Source: a virus. From it: DNA of 29,779 nt. Under the pieces are notes generated by a model. The model saw nothing but the letters and a program-made list of their open reading frames with translations, was not told where the DNA came from and did no database searches. This document shows, in pieces, positions 21,467-28,918 of the stretch (position 1 is the first letter of the stretch; the number at the start of each line of letters is the position of its first letter). The translations under genes were made by a program, and so were the position numbers. The stretch lies in IMG/VR virus record IMGVR_UViG_3300050821_005403, positions 1 through 29,779 of that record, one strand, 5' to 3'.

Positions 21467-22200
21467 CCATTGTCGTAGCTCACGACGCGATCCACGCTAA
21501 TGTCCCGCACTTGCCAGCCGGCCAGTCGGCGGGCTACACGACGGGCTCGCCGGACATTAAGTGGACTCCCGCCGACTGGGCGGCGCACCCGGTTGCGGTG
21601 CGCATCTGCCAGGATCTCGCCGCGACGGACTCCAGCGCCGATGTCCTCGACGTGGAGCGCGGTGCCGCCACTCCGGCTGACTGCCCTGGCTGGGCAAGGC
21701 GGGCGCAGGCGAGCTTCAACGCCAGGGCGCGGACCGGGCAGCGCGAGCCCGCGATCTACACGTCCCAGTCGAACATCACCACGGTGGTGAACGCGCTCAT
21801 CGCAGGCGGCGTCCATTCCGGCGTCAGCCTGTGGCCGGCAGACTGGAGCATCAGCGAGGGCGAGGCGATCAATGACATCCTCGACGGCTCTGGCCCCTTC
21901 CCGGTCATCGGCATGCAGATCAGCTCGGGCACCTACTACGACACGGACGTGTTCAGTGCTGCCTGGCTAAACCACGTGGCGGGCAGCACGCCGCCGCCGC
22001 CGGCGCTGGTGACCGTCCCGGTCACGTTCGGGCTGGCCGCCCGCATCGCCGTCCAGCACATCAACGCTGCCGGGCTCAGCGCGATCACTGACCCGCTCCG
22101 TGACCCGTCGAAGACCTACGTCTCGACCGGGTCCACGCCGGAGGGCAACAGCAGGGTGCCGAAGGGATCGCGTGTCACCGTGCACGTGCGGGAGACCTGA
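21463..22200 (+). CDS. Endolysin: GH25-like lysozyme domain with C-terminal PASTA-like domain
   Basis: From ATG 21463 (GGAG a few bases upstream) the product has 245 residues. The N-terminal 185 residues look like a GH25-type TIM barrel: DVLDVERG carries the Asp-x-Glu pair expected at the active site, followed by PAIYTSQSN, SLWPADWS and the last strand VIGMQIS...YDTDVF. A Pro-rich linker leads to a C-terminal 60-residue domain (AARIAVQHINAAGL through VPKGSRVTVHV) resembling PASTA domains that bind peptidoglycan. The frame is open upstream, but that segment is in the overlap of the preceding gene. It would cleave host peptidoglycan. Confidence 0.7.
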   Translation: MTIVVAHDAIHANVPHLPAGQSAGYTTGSPDIKWTPADWAAHPVAVRICQDLAATDSSADVLDVERGAATPADCPGWARRAQASFNARARTGQREPAIYTSQSNITTVVNALIAGGVHSGVSLWPADWSISEGEAINDILDGSGPFPVIGMQISSGTYYDTDVFSAAWLNHVAGSTPPPPALVTVPVTFGLAARIAVQHINAAGLSAITDPLRDPSKTYVSTGSTPEGNSRVPKGSRVTVHVRET

Positions 22201-22511
22201 TGAACATCGGCAAGCTCCTGGCGGCCGTCCCTAAGCCGGCGACGGCGGTCGGGTCGTCAGTCTTCATCGTCGCGGTCGTGAACGTCATCCTGGGGCTGCT
22301 CAACGGCTGGCACTGGTGGGCTGCGCAGACCACGACGTTCCAGACCTCCGCTCAGGTGATCCTGGACGTCCTGTTCGGCTACCTGGCGGCCTGGGTCAGC
22401 ATCGTCCGGTCGAAGGGGCAGACGCAGACGCTGGAACTGACGAAGTCGCCGCTGCCGACCTTGCAGCAGGTGCCGGAAGCACCGGTACCGGAAGCGCCTG
22501 CTAAGCTGTAG
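22200..22511 (+). CDS. Holin-like two-helix membrane protein
   Basis: 103 residues from ATG 22200, overlapping the lysin stop (TGATG). Membrane helices at about 16-40 and 48-69 are followed by a polar tail with an EAPVPEAP repeat. Place after the lysin and size fit an actinophage holin that opens the membrane at lysis. Last gene of the late operon; terminator follows. Ends in TAG. Confidence 0.65.
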   Translation: MNIGKLLAAVPKPATAVGSSVFIVAVVNVILGLLNGWHWWAAQTTTFQTSAQVILDVLFGYLAAWVSIVRSKGQTQTLELTKSPLPTLQQVPEAPVPEAPAKL

Positions 22512-22538
22512 CCAGGAGCTTCTCGAAGGACGCCTACG

Positions 22539-22580
22539 AAAAGAGCGCCCCTCCGCATGTAGCGGAGGGGCGCTCTTTTT
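22539..22580 (+). terminator. Strong intrinsic terminator ending the late operon, probably bidirectional
   Basis: AGAGCGCCCCTCCGC (22542-22556) pairs perfectly with GCGGAGGGGCGCTCT (22562-22576) around a 5-base loop, followed by a T run and preceded by an A run, so either strand gives a stem plus U-tract. It separates the converging late operon and minus-strand early genes. It is the only classical U-tract terminator in the window. Confidence 0.9.
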
Positions 22581-22587
22581 GCTGTTG

Positions 22588-22800
22588 CTACAGCTTGCCG
22601 ATGGCGTGAGCGCCCTTGCCGACCACGTGGATGGCGAAGGTCACGATCTCGACGGCCACGAACACGACCGCGACGATCAGGCCGAAGACGATGTGGTCCG
22701 TGGCGAACAGCGCCATGGAGGCACCCACCAGGACGAGCGCGATGAGGCGCATCACGATGTGATGCTTGTGCTCGGCGGGGACAGCAGCAGCGTTACTCAT
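22588..22800 (-). CDS. Small two-helix membrane protein (70 aa)
   Basis: ATG 22800 follows GGAAAGGAACCACC on the minus strand. After a His-rich start (AEHKHHIVMR) two hydrophobic helices (about 18-36 and 38-60) end in GKGAHAIGKL. It is the last gene before the shared terminator. Membrane location is clear; function is not. A longer upstream frame exists but overlaps the next gene. Stop is TAG. Confidence 0.6.
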   Translation of the reverse strand: MSNAAAVPAEHKHHIVMRLIALVLVGASMALFATDHIVFGLIVAVVFVAVEIVTFAIHVVGKGAHAIGKL

Positions 22801-22813
22801 GGTGGTTCCTTTC

Positions 22814-23215
22814 CTATCGGGAAGGGACGAACTCCCTGAGGGACGCGCCGCGCAGGAAGGCGACGCGCTCCTCGTCGTCAAAGTAGAGCGCCGTCCCGTT
22901 ACGCTCGACCTTGTACCAGGCGCTCGACACGCGGCCGAGCGTCGGGTAGTTCCGGGGGATGTCTTCCACGAGCTGGAAGATCATCGACAGTCCGCCGCAC
23001 CACGTCGTGATCGGGTAGTCGATCGCAGCCTCAGGCGCGGGGTTCTTGGTGTCGCGGACATGGATCATGCGGCAGCCGGGCGTCTCGCAGCCCGACGCTT
23101 CCACGCTGTTGCCGGACGGGTTGGACCTGCTGGAGGTACGCGGGTGCGCGCCCTCGCAGTCGCAGTCCACCCAGATGCAGGCACCGGACTCGCAGAAGCT
23201 CGAAACCTTGAACAC
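22814..23215 (-). CDS. DUF397-like protein
   Basis: 133 residues from GTG 23215 (AAAGGGA upstream). The N-terminal half has VSSFCESGACIWVDC and MIHVRDTKNP, which resemble the two halves of the actinomycete DUF397 domain (S...CVEVA / VAVRDSKDP), separated by a Cys-rich insert with a CETPGC turn. The C-terminal part (SAWYKVERNGTALYFDD) is beta-like. DUF397 genes often sit next to regulators in actinomycetes; here it is in an early-gene run. Ends TAG with TAA six codons later. Confidence 0.5.
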   Translation of the reverse strand: MFKVSSFCESGACIWVDCDCEGAHPRTSSRSNPSGNSVEASGCETPGCRMIHVRDTKNPAPEAAIDYPITTWCGGLSMIFQLVEDIPRNYPTLGRVSSAWYKVERNGTALYFDDEERVAFLRGASLREFVPSR

Positions 23216-23250
23216 GGTGTTCCCTTTCGCTAGCGGGCTATCAGGCTACC

Positions 23251-23580
23251 TTACCTGCCCAGGGCGCGCATGTAACCGACGTCGTCAGCCGTCATGGAAT
23301 GCCAGCCAAGCTCGCCGTCGTAGTCGTCGCGTCCCGGCAGCGCGGAGGTGCCCGGCCCGAGCATGCTCGTCAGGTACTGGACGTGGTACTGGTCGCGCCG
23401 GTGGTTGCGGCTGAGGCAGTCGCGCCACCGCCCGGCGCACTTGTGGTTCGTGGCGCTGCGGCGCGCGATCATGCCCGCCAGCCGCTCGGCGCTGGCGTCG
23501 CGGCTCAGCTCGTCCGCGCGCTGATCATCACCTGTCACCTCGACGGTCAGCCCGTCGAGGAATCCGGCGTCTGTGCTCAT
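23251..23580 (-). CDS. Unknown early protein (109 aa)
   Basis: ATG 23580 overlaps the stop of the upstream gene (ATGA), showing coupling. Acidic start (MSTDAGFLDGLTVEVTGDDQRADEL), then a basic middle with NHKCAGRWRDCLSRNHRRDQYHVQYL and a C-terminal MTADDVGYMRALGR. Two Cys and several His in the basic part might bind a metal. I do not recognise the family. Confidence 0.6.
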   Translation of the reverse strand: MSTDAGFLDGLTVEVTGDDQRADELSRDASAERLAGMIARRSATNHKCAGRWRDCLSRNHRRDQYHVQYLTSMLGPGTSALPGRDDYDGELGWHSMTADDVGYMRALGR

Positions 23581-24569
23581 CCCCTGACCCTTCGCAGCGC
23601 CCGCACCTGGTAGGTGAGAGCGTCGATCTCCTTCTGCTTGCCCGCCAGCGCCCTCTCGATGAGCTCGTCACTGACCGGCTGCCGCCGCAGCATCTGGTTC
23701 TCGGCTTCCAGCGCCTCGACCCGTGACACCAGCGCGGCGTTCTCCTCCAGTATAGCCGTGACGGCGTCCCTGAGGTCCGCTGCGGCTCCGATAGCCACTG
23801 GCTGGGTGACTGCCACGGCGTGGGCTTCCCGCACGATACGGGCGGCCTCAGCGTCAGCCTCAGCTTCCACCCCGGCGGTGACGGCCTCGCGGCGGACACC
23901 GAGGCGGGTAGCTGCGCCGATGCTGACGCTGTCGGTCCTGATGCCCTTGACGGCCAGCGCGTCGCACAGCCCGCTGACAGTCAGCGTGGCGTAGCTGGCG
24001 GCGTTCCCGGTCCGCAGCATGCGCAGCAGCTCGGAGATGTGCATCCGGTCCCGGCCATTCAGGCACGCCATGATGTCGGACGGCAGGCTGTCCCCTGCCA
24101 GGCGCAGCGGCTCCGGCTCCGCGTCGCTGAAGGTGACGGGCTGCTGCATCGAAGCGGGCTTCGGCACCGAGCCGTTCCACACCGAGCGCACCCACCAGGT
24201 GGAGCCGGCCCGGCCGCGCCCCATCGCCTCCTGCTCGTACATGTTCTTGGTGTCGGTCAGGTAGGTGTGCAGCGCCTCCCGCACCTCGCAGGAGCGGGCG
24301 TACTCGCCGCTGGACTCATCGGCGGTCATGACCGGCCAGATGAGCTGCTCGATCTCGGTCATCCGGCAGAACAGCGTGACGCCGAGCACCCCGATCTGCC
24401 CCTGGGGTGGCGCGCCCTCCCTGATCGCCCTGGTCAGCGCGGCGCGCCAGAGGGTCCACGCGTTGTCCCTGAGATACTCGCCCTCCGTCAGCGGGAAGCC
24501 ATCCTGGTCGGTGACTCCCGCCCCGGCGGGGATCTCGCCACCGCGTTCGGTAACCCTGATTACAGCCAT
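23577..24569 (-). CDS. Unknown early protein with winged-helix-like and coiled-coil parts
   Basis: 330 residues from ATG 24569, with GGAAAGGA upstream. Residues about 1-150 are unrecognised. About 170-230 (ISELLRMLRTGNAASYATLTVSGL..., then GIRTDSVSIG and RLGVRREAV) have the pattern of a small winged helix, with the LxxLxxxGI and GxRRE turns seen in several DNA-related proteins. About 275-330 is a coiled coil rich in Leu, Glu and Arg. A DNA-binding early function is plausible, not certain. Confidence 0.6.
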   Translation of the reverse strand: MAVIRVTERGGEIPAGAGVTDQDGFPLTEGEYLRDNAWTLWRAALTRAIREGAPPQGQIGVLGVTLFCRMTEIEQLIWPVMTADESSGEYARSCEVREALHTYLTDTKNMYEQEAMGRGRAGSTWWVRSVWNGSVPKPASMQQPVTFSDAEPEPLRLAGDSLPSDIMACLNGRDRMHISELLRMLRTGNAASYATLTVSGLCDALAVKGIRTDSVSIGAATRLGVRREAVTAGVEAEADAEAARIVREAHAVAVTQPVAIGAAADLRDAVTAILEENAALVSRVEALEAENQMLRRQPVSDELIERALAGKQKEIDALTYQVRALRRVRG

Positions 24570-24595
24570 GGTTGTTCCTTTCCGTCAAAGCTAGT

Positions 24596-24621
24596 GTTAA
24601 TCTATCACGCCGTTGTGTCAA
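24596..24621 (-). promoter_or_regulatory. Possible minus-strand promoter (TTGACA box)
   Basis: A consensus -35 TTGACA lies at 24621-24616. The expected -10 position (17 bases on) reads AACACT, only partly like TANNNT, so promoter strength is doubtful. It would drive the genes from 24569 leftward. The gap 24570-24624 holds nothing else apparent. Confidence 0.35.
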
Positions 24622-24624
24622 CGG

Positions 24625-25221
24625 CTAAGCGGCAGTTGAAGGGTCCTCCATTGCCGCCTTAATGAGCGGGTCGTTCTGCGCTGCCACGTGCAGGAGCTTC
24701 TCCGCCGGCCACGACAGCTTCGGCCCGACGATCCGGCGCACCGCCTCGCGGGCGGTAGCCGCCCGCCGTAGCGTGTGCCGGGGGGACTCCACGTCCATCA
24801 TCCCGTCGTACTTCCTGCGGAGCGTCATGATGCGCTCCGCCTCGATGTCCAGCAGCTCCTCGCGCTCCTCGTCCGTCCGGTACTCCCCGGGGTCGATGAT
24901 CCGCATCAGCGGGAACGGGTCCGGCTCGCAGTCCGGGCACGGCAGCGCATCGGGGATCATGTCGGCGATCTTCACTGGCAGGCCGCTGCAGGTGCCGGAG
25001 TTGAGCCGGTGAGCGACCACGGACTGCCCGATGATGTGCGTGACATAGCCGCCCTCCGGCATCCTCAGCAGGGGGCTGGTCTCCTCCTGACCGGGTTCAG
25101 CCCAGTAGAGGTCCATCTCCACCCAGCGCAGGACGCCGTTGCGGTGCGTATCGGAGTGACCGAGGAGGGTACCTGTGAAGACGACCCTGAACAGGCCGTC
25201 CTTGACCGTGTACTGGGTCAT
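24625..25221 (-). CDS. Unknown early protein (198 aa) with CPDCE motif
   Basis: ATG 25221 is preceded by GGAAGG. The first half is beta-rich (FRVVFTGTLLG, RWVEMDLYW), the middle carries CPDCEPDPFP near residue 95, and the C-terminal half is charged helix (EEREELLDIEAERIMTLRRKYDG). A good promoter lies just upstream. First gene of a minus-strand run of five. Not recognised. Stop is TAG. Confidence 0.6.
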   Translation of the reverse strand: MTQYTVKDGLFRVVFTGTLLGHSDTHRNGVLRWVEMDLYWAEPGQEETSPLLRMPEGGYVTHIIGQSVVAHRLNSGTCSGLPVKIADMIPDALPCPDCEPDPFPLMRIIDPGEYRTDEEREELLDIEAERIMTLRRKYDGMMDVESPRHTLRRAATAREAVRRIVGPKLSWPAEKLLHVAAQNDPLIKAAMEDPSTAA

Positions 25222-25257
25222 GATGAGACCTTCCTTTCGTTCCGTCGCTGCGTGTTG

Positions 25258-25286
25258 ATCTTAGCATCAAACGGTCATTCAGCCAA
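25258..25286 (-). promoter_or_regulatory. Sigma70-like promoter for the minus-strand early genes
   Basis: On the minus strand TTGGCT (25286-25281) and TAAGAT (25263-25258) are separated by exactly 17 bases, giving a good -35/-10 pair upstream of ATG 25221. Start of transcription would be near 25251, with a leader of about 30 bases that carries the Shine-Dalgarno. Confidence 0.6.
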
Positions 25287-25310
25287 GCGACGGGATCGCC
25301 TCTTGCCTGG

Positions 25311-25316
25311 TAAAGT
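25311..25316 (+). promoter_or_regulatory. Candidate leaderless -10 element (TAAAGT)
   Basis: TAAAGT is six bases before ATG 25323, so transcription would start at the ATG itself. There is no clear -35 at the right distance. GGGG between them is a poor Shine-Dalgarno, which favours leaderless initiation. Confidence 0.45.
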
Positions 25317-25322
25317 GGGGTC

Positions 25323-26027
25323 ATGAACGAGAAATACGGGAACGAGATAACACGAGACCAGATCGAGAAGATGCTCCTGGAGGCCACCGGCTTCAAGGGA
25401 GACACCGCCGCGCTGGACGCAGTCTTCGTCGTGATCGAGACATGGGCAGCGCAGATGGCGGAGGGGCTGTCCGCCGCGCCCAGTGTCGTCAGGGAAGCTC
25501 ACCTCCATCTGCTGGTACAGCAAGCGGAGCTGCTGCTTGATTCCGGCGGCCGCCTGGCGATGGCGTCCCAGCTGTCGGAGAACGTGATCTTCCTGGCCGG
25601 GCTGACCGAGGGCATGTCGCAGCGCATCGACGGGATCGATGACCGGGCGAAGGCCGCCGATGAGATCACCCGCATGACCGAGGGCTGGGATGATCAGCCG
25701 GAGATCGCGCCGTGGGAGCTGGAGATCATCGAGAAGCCGACGGCGGATGAGGTGGTCACGCCAGTGCTGACCGAGCCGGAGCGGGACATCCTCGCCGACT
25801 GGGAGGCTGAGCTGCTGGCCGGGAAGCTCCCGACTGTGGCGGACGTGATGCCGAAGCGCCGGGCTAAGGCACCGGCCATCGAGAACACCCCGGCGGGACC
25901 GATGCTCCAGTGCACCGGCTGCGGGCAGAAGAAGAAGGCGAACGCGGAGAACTTCTTCCGCAACTCGAAGTCCTCCACCGGGTTCGAGTCGAGGTGCAGG
26001 ACATGCCGCTCAGCCCGAGCGGCATGA
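25323..26027 (+). CDS. Zinc-ribbon protein (234 aa), lone plus-strand early gene
   Basis: Residues 1-140 are mostly helical and acidic (EKMLLEATGF, HLHLLVQQAELLL, RAKAADEITRMTEG). The C-terminus is a zinc ribbon: CTGCGQKKKANAENFFRN, then CRTCRSARAA, a layout often seen at the end of HNH nucleases and small phage DNA-binding proteins. No HNH catalytic core is present. It is transcribed away from 25221 and towards the recombination operon, and its end is followed directly by array E. A regulator of the early genes is possible. Confidence 0.65.
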   Translation: MNEKYGNEITRDQIEKMLLEATGFKGDTAALDAVFVVIETWAAQMAEGLSAAPSVVREAHLHLLVQQAELLLDSGGRLAMASQLSENVIFLAGLTEGMSQRIDGIDDRAKAADEITRMTEGWDDQPEIAPWELEIIEKPTADEVVTPVLTEPERDILADWEAELLAGKLPTVADVMPKRRAKAPAIENTPAGPMLQCTGCGQKKKANAENFFRNSKSSTGFESRCRTCRSARAA

Positions 26028-26028
26028 T

Positions 26029-26250
26029 CCCTGCCTTACCTCGCCTCACCAGGCCACGCCTAGCCATGCCTAGTCCTCGCCCTGCCGCGCCGGGCCATGC
26101 CAGGTCAAACCTAGCCCCGCCGCGCCAAGTCCCTGCCCCGCCTCACCCGGCCTGACCTTGCCTGACCGCGCCGCGCCATGCCTAGCCAAGTCCCTGCCCT
26201 GCCTTGCGCTGTCCCGCCGCGCCATGCCTCGCCGCGCCCGGCTCGCCTGA
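26029..26250 (+). repeat. Pentamer array E (CNNGC/NGCCN)
   Basis: About 220 bp of the same degenerate pentamer, with register shifts. It contains CAAGTC hexamers followed by CCTGCC at 26127-26137 and 26188-26198. It fills the gap between two converging genes and continues about 65 bp into the coding end of the RusA-like gene. Confidence 0.85.
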
Positions 26251-26619
26251 GTCTACCTCCCACGCGACGAGGTCGATGTGCGGAGAGATCCCCGTTGCGA
26301 TCTTGTGCAGCCGGGCGTGCATGTCACTGACCTGCCGGTCGTCCTTGTACAGGATCTTGTTCCCGGCGTCCATGACCGCCTTGGCGTAGTTGTCGGCGTC
26401 GGAGTCCCGCCGCGCGACCCAGAAGTCGAGCTCCAGCGCGACATCGCCCGCCAGGACCGGGATCACGCACCCCTGCTTCAGGGTCGCCTGCCGCAGCAGC
26501 CAGCGCAGCGTCGTCTCGAACTGCTGCGTGCGCTCCGGCGTGTAGACCCGGCCGGAGCCGAACCTCGGGCGGCCCTTCGGCACCGGCGCGACCGCCAGGG
26601 TGCACTCGAACCGGGTCAC
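26182..26619 (-). CDS. rusA: RusA-type Holliday junction resolvase with repeat-encoded tail
   Basis: 145 residues from GTG 26619 (GTGA overlap with the recT stop). RusA features: the N-terminal GRPRF (16-20) with a following YTPERTQQFE helix, and the acidic cluster DSDADNYAKAVMDAG at 72-86 with KDDRQV at 92-97, the family's metal-binding residues. It would cut four-way junctions made during recombination. The domain ends near residue 122; the last 23 residues (SGEPGAARHG...GQGLG) are encoded by array E, and the stop TAG 26182-26184 is inside the array. The ancestral stop seems to have been lost to the repeat. Confidence 0.8.
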   Translation of the reverse strand: MTRFECTLAVAPVPKGRPRFGSGRVYTPERTQQFETTLRWLLRQATLKQGCVIPVLAGDVALELDFWVARRDSDADNYAKAVMDAGNKILYKDDRQVSDMHARLHKIATGISPHIDLVAWEVDSGEPGAARHGAAGQRKAGQGLG

Positions 26620-27557
26620 GCGTCCTCCTTCTTCGCCTCGCGGTGCTCCTCGATCATCGCCAGCAGCCCGGCCGCGTCCCCGGCGAAGCCCTCGACCTCC
26701 GTCGCCACGAACTCAGCCTCATCCGCAGTCAGGACTGTGTCGTCATCGACGGCGCGGTCGATCAGCGCCCTGATCGCGGGGCGCACGCTGTCGCCTGTCT
26801 CCCAGCCAGCCGCCGTGAATGCCTCCGCCACGCGCCTGAGCGCCTCCCTGGAGGCAGGGCCATCCCCGTCCGGGTCAGGCTCTGGCTCCGCGACCAGGGT
26901 CGCCTGGGCGCGGCTGACGGGGCGCGAGCGCATCTCCTCGGGGATGCCCTGCTCCATCTCGGCGGGCTCGTAGACGCCCGCCAGGTCGTTCGGGAACGCC
27001 CGCCGCAGCGCCTTCGCCTCGGCGCACTTCTCCAGCTGCTCGGCGCCCATCTTCCCCCACTGGCCGGTCGGCCGCCCGTCCTTCAGTGGCACGTAGGCGG
27101 AGTAGCGGACGACGCCGGGGAATCGCTCGGCGTCGCGCAGCACGGTGACCTTCGCCGCGAGCGGAGGATCGGTCGCGGAGATCCAGACGGTGCTCCACGC
27201 GCCGCCCTTGTCTGCCCACTCGCTGTCCTCGTAGGAGATTGTGCAGCCTTCGCGCCGGGCGGCACGCCGGGCGATGACACGGAAGCCGTCGATGCCCACC
27301 TGGATCGTCCAGCGCCCGTCCCGCTTGATGAAGTAAATCTGCCGGGAGAACGGGTCGAGCCCCGTCCGTTGCGAGTAGTGGAAGAAGATCGCCAGGTCGG
27401 CCTTCGACGCTCCGGTCACGCCGAGCTGCGACAGCGCCGCCAGCTGCTTGGCGTCCCAGAAGTCCTGATCCTCCCTGATCGCCAGCACTGCTCCCGGCTG
27501 GTGCTGCGCCTCGCCGCTGCGCTCGGCCACGGCCTGGCCGATGGTCTTAGCTGCCAT
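26616..27557 (-). CDS. recT: RecT/Bet-family single-strand annealing protein
   Basis: 313 residues from ATG 27557, with GAGAGGA upstream; it overlaps the end of the exonuclease gene. Family features: DLAIFFHYSQRTGLDPFSRQIYFI (split pattern typical of Bet/RecT), IQVGIDGFRVIARR, SATDPPLAAKVTV and the EQLEKCAEAKALRRAFPNDLAGVYEPAEM block. It anneals single strands produced by the exonuclease. The last 80 residues are acidic and variable. Gene order YqaJ-RecT-RusA makes a complete recombination set. Confidence 0.85.
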   Translation of the reverse strand: MAAKTIGQAVAERSGEAQHQPGAVLAIREDQDFWDAKQLAALSQLGVTGASKADLAIFFHYSQRTGLDPFSRQIYFIKRDGRWTIQVGIDGFRVIARRAARREGCTISYEDSEWADKGGAWSTVWISATDPPLAAKVTVLRDAERFPGVVRYSAYVPLKDGRPTGQWGKMGAEQLEKCAEAKALRRAFPNDLAGVYEPAEMEQGIPEEMRSRPVSRAQATLVAEPEPDPDGDGPASREALRRVAEAFTAAGWETGDSVRPAIRALIDRAVDDDTVLTADEAEFVATEVEGFAGDAAGLLAMIEEHREAKKEDA

Positions 27558-28512
27558 TTTCCTCTCCCTCACGCTTCATGATCAGCTTGTCCACGGCGTA
27601 GGCCCGATGCGGGATGACCCTGGCGGGCACGTCGTACCGCTGCCGTGTGGCGACGACGTTACCAGCGGGGTCGGACACTACGCGGCCGTTCCCCAGGCGC
27701 TGCCGGATCTCGTTCTCGGCGAGCTTGTAGCGCTCCTTCGCCAGGTTCAGGGAAGCGTGAGCCCTCCGGTACCGGGTCGCCAGCCTGACCGGAATCGTGA
27801 CCTCGCGATCCACGATGTCCGGATGCAGCTGCTTCAGTGCATGGCTGGTGGCCTCGGTCCAGTCCACGTCCGGCGGATCGCCCTCGGCAATGCGCCGGAG
27901 GAACTCCTCCGCCGCCGCGATCATGAGCTCGATGTCCGCCTCGGCGGCCGCGTCGAGCGTCACCTCGTACGAGCGGACAGTCCGGCTCTGGAGGAACAGG
28001 CAGGCGACCCACGCCCGCTCCACGCCCATGACGTGCATCTGCCACAGCACCTGGCAGCGGTACCGGACGGGGATCTCGTCGGTGCCGCCGTCGCCCCACT
28101 CGTCCTTCGAGTTGCTGGTCTTGGCTTCGAGCACGGCGGTCAGGCTGTCGCCCCACTCGCTGTACCCGTGCTCGTCATCGAAGACGAGCCGATCCGGCGT
28201 CGCGAGCATCCACGGGTGCTCCGCATGAGCCCACAGCGTCAGCCCGTCACCGGCGACGACCATCTCAGGGTGCTGCTCAGCAAACCGCTGGCAGACAAAG
28301 TCCTCCAGATACCGGCCGAGCGCCATCGCGTCGTCGTCCCGGTCATCCTCGCCGATCTCGCCGCGCTTGGTGAGGTACAGGGCAAGCGGCGATCCCCACT
28401 GCCCGGGCACCAGCCCCAGGATGATCGCGATTTCCGATGCGGTGATTCCCGTCCTGCGATGCTCCAGCCATGCCTCCCGGCCGGCATCGCTTCCGAGCAC
28501 TAGCTTTGCCAT
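27547..28512 (-). CDS. YqaJ-type viral recombinase exonuclease
   Basis: 321 residues from ATG 28512; the frame is open to 28542, but that part overlaps the upstream gene. Motifs: EAWLEHRRTGITASEIAIILG near the start, GRYLED (Glu70), the catalytic TPDRLV (Asp107) and LEAKTS (Glu129, Lys131), and RCQVLWQMHVMG near 152, in the order of the lambda exonuclease/YqaJ fold. It would resect double-strand ends for RecT. The stop TAA overlaps the recT start. Confidence 0.85.
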   Translation of the reverse strand: MAKLVLGSDAGREAWLEHRRTGITASEIAIILGLVPGQWGSPLALYLTKRGEIGEDDRDDDAMALGRYLEDFVCQRFAEQHPEMVVAGDGLTLWAHAEHPWMLATPDRLVFDDEHGYSEWGDSLTAVLEAKTSNSKDEWGDGGTDEIPVRYRCQVLWQMHVMGVERAWVACLFLQSRTVRSYEVTLDAAAEADIELMIAAAEEFLRRIAEGDPPDVDWTEATSHALKQLHPDIVDREVTIPVRLATRYRRAHASLNLAKERYKLAENEIRQRLGNGRVVSDPAGNVVATRQRYDVPARVIPHRAYAVDKLIMKREGEENGS

Positions 28513-28522
28513 GCAGGGGACG

Positions 28523-28918
28523 CTACGCCTGCCCTCTGACATTCTCTAGCTGATTCGCCAGCATGGTGAAGATATCGAGCTCTGGCTGGAACAGGGAGCC
28601 GCCGAGGCTGATCTCGCTGATGACACCGCCGGTAATCCTGCCCATCGGAGCGGCCGGGTCGCGGGTGATGACAGGCCAGGCGATGCCGAGGCTGAACGCA
28701 GCAGTGGTGCCCTTAGCTGCCAGGGCTGCGGCGCGGGCACCGAACACCCGGCCGCGAACCCTGGTCACGTCGCCGTCCTGCCAGACTTGGTCCGCGATGC
28801 CGTCCGGCGGCATCATGCCGCCGGTGTGCCACCGCCACGTCGAGGCGGCGATGCAGAGCCACTGCGGGTCGAGGATCTGCCCGTCCTCATCCGCCGTGCC
28901 GTCGCCGAGCTGCCCCAT
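28523..28918 (-). CDS. Protein resembling the C-terminal part of phage prohead proteases (131 aa)
   Basis: I choose ATG 28918 because GGGAGAGG lies eight bases ahead; ATG 28978 is also possible but overlaps the preceding gene more. The sequence GRITGGVISEISLGGSLF near the end resembles the GxIxEISLV region of HK97-type prohead proteases, and DGDVTRVRGRVF may be a strand. A true maturation protease would not be expected in a recombination operon, and I cannot see a full catalytic set, so the resemblance may be only partial. Ends in TAG. Confidence 0.5.
   Translation of the reverse strand: MGQLGDGTADEDGQILDPQWLCIAASTWRWHTGGMMPPDGIADQVWQDGDVTRVRGRVFGARAAALAAKGTTAAFSLGIAWPVITRDPAAPMGRITGGVISEISLGGSLFQPELDIFTMLANQLENVRGQA

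Noticed and set aside
3608-28918. Full recoding of UAG to a sense codon across the phage
   Set aside because: Many TAG-terminated genes have no domain-like extension and some have a second stop at once, so UAG still works as a stop in most of them.
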